From: Schistocerca nitens | Taxonomy: Eukaryota; Arthropoda; Insecta; Orthoptera; Acrididae | Direction of reading: 5' to 3' | Assembly: GCF_023898315.1 (NCBI RefSeq) | Contig: NC_064614.1 | Location: forward strand, 381,237,348 to 381,301,347 | Length of the DNA: 64,000 nucleotides | Shown here: positions 63,022 to 64,000 of the stretch, one piece after another | Layout of the letters: each line of letters begins with the position of its first letter | Position numbering within the stretch: position 1 is the stretch's first letter | The notes under the pieces: generated by a model | Told to the model about the DNA's origin: nothing | The model's input: the letters and a program-made list of their open reading frames with translations, nothing else | Database searches by the model: none | Position numbers and translations under genes: made by a program

Positions 63022-64000
63022 CATGTTATTGTTGTTGTTGTTGTTGTTGTGGTCTTCAGTCCAGAGACTGATTTGATGCAGCTCTCCATGCTACTCTATC
63101 CTGTGCAAGCTTCTTCATCTCCCAGTACGTACTGCAGCCTACATCCCTCTGAATCTGTTAAGTGTATTCATGCCTTGGTGTCCCTCTACGACTCTTACCC
63201 TCCGTGCTTCCCTCTAAGGCTATACTGATGATGACTTGATGCCTCAGAACGTGTCCTACCAACCGATCCCTTCTTCTAGTCAAGTTGTGCCACAAATTCC
63301 TCTTGTCCCCAATTCTATTCAGTATCTCTTCATTAGTTACGTGATCTACCCATCTAATCTTCTATAGCATCACATTTCGAAACCTTCTATTCTCTTCTTG
63401 TCTTAACTATTTATCGCTCATGCTGCACTCCACAGAGATACTTTCAGAAAAGGCTTCCTCACACTTAAATCTATATTCTATGTTAGCAAATTTCTCTTCG
63501 TCCAGAAACGCTTGCTTGCCATTGCCAGTCTACATTTCATATCCTCTCTACTTCGACCACCATCAGTTATTTTGCTCCCCAAATAGCAAAACACATCCAC
63601 TACTTTAATTATTTCATTTCCTAATCTAATTCCCTCAGCTTCACCGGACTTAATTCGACTACATTCCATTATCCTCGTTTTGCTTTTGTTGATGTTCATC
63701 TTGTATCCTCCTTTCAAGACACTGTCCATTTCCTTCAACTGCTCTTCCAGACCTTTGCTGTCTCTGACAGAATTAGAATGTTGTCGCCAGGCCTCAATGT
63801 TTTTAGTTCTTCTCCATGGATTTTAATTCCTACTCCAAATTTTTCTTTTGTTTCCTTTACTGCTTGCTCACTATACTGATTGAACAACGTCGGGGGACAT
63901 GTTACAACACTGTCTCACTACCTTCTCAACCACTGCTTCCCTTTCGTGCCCCTCGACTCTTATAACTGTCATCTGGTTTCTGCACAAATTGTAAATAGCC
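63022..64000 (-). pseudogene. Second RTE LINE copy, 3' part, cut by window end
   Basis: Starts with the (TTG)n end and GGTCTTCAGTCCAGAGACTG and follows the 53.2-kb copy closely through the C-terminal RT. The minus-strand frame 63478-63738 reads KGGYKMNINKSKTRIMECSR, then GNEIIKVVDVFCYLGSKIT and GRSREDMKCRLAMASKRF. A deletion near 63.36 kb removes a block between the HINNEE region and the next segment; other frameshifts occur. The upstream part lies beyond 64000. Confidence 0.88.

Overview
This window is eukaryotic, repeat-dense DNA. I recognise no complete host protein-coding gene in it. The signs point to an insect, most likely an orthopteran with a very large genome. There are many tRNA-headed SINEs with target-site duplications (TSDs), RTE, CR1-like and Jockey-like LINEs, a Ty3/gypsy relic, Penelope-like fragments and several Tc1/mariner families, all in AT-rich spacers. 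The dominant SINE body (CCTTAGGTTAGTTAGG...CCATTTGAACC) matches what I remember of grasshopper (Schistocerca) sequence. That assignment comes from memory, not from a search.

Layout. 1-1.3 kb: RTE and Tc1-like remnants. 1.93-2.38 kb: a long foldback repeat. 4.75-5.93 kb: a mariner relic and nested SINEs. 6.41-7.12 kb: a solo LTR. 10.3-12.55 kb: inverted Penelope pieces and a pogo/CENP-B-like transposase split by a SINE. 13-16.8 kb: a gypsy polyprotein relic split by a SINE. 17.7-21.1 kb: a CR1-like LINE lacking its endonuclease and split by a SINE. 22.2-23.5 kb: a tRNA-like repeat and a deleted mariner. 25.7-28.1 kb: a foldback element and a Penelope-like element with a tandemly duplicated 3' part. 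31.7-32.9 kb: a mariner with inverted 3' ends. 33-36 kb: a SINE cluster with a SINE-in-SINE nest. 37-38 kb: a degenerate ~132-bp tandem array. 38.6-42.5 kb: Tc1-like and LINE relics. 44.0-45.5 kb: an apparently intact Tc1-like element. 45.8-49.2 kb: RTE and mariner relics. 50.5-52.3 kb: a dead Tc1-like element containing two nested SINEs. 53-56.9 kb: a near full-length RTE inserted in a Jockey-like LINE. 59-61.2 kb: head-to-head tRNA retroposons and a TIR element. 63-64 kb: a second RTE copy running off the end.

How the parts work together. The autonomous elements would supply the machinery (LINE RT/EN, DDE transposases) and the SINEs, MITE-like derivatives and solo LTR are their passengers. 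Only the 44.3-45.3 kb transposase looks intact. Two observations stand out. First, three copies of one SINE (here SINE5) all lie in the same place, the D-loop/box A of other tRNA-derived repeats, which suggests target-specific retroposition. Second, one SINE body occurs with different tRNA heads, which suggests modular head exchange. Names SINE1 to SINE9 and R8 are labels made for this report.
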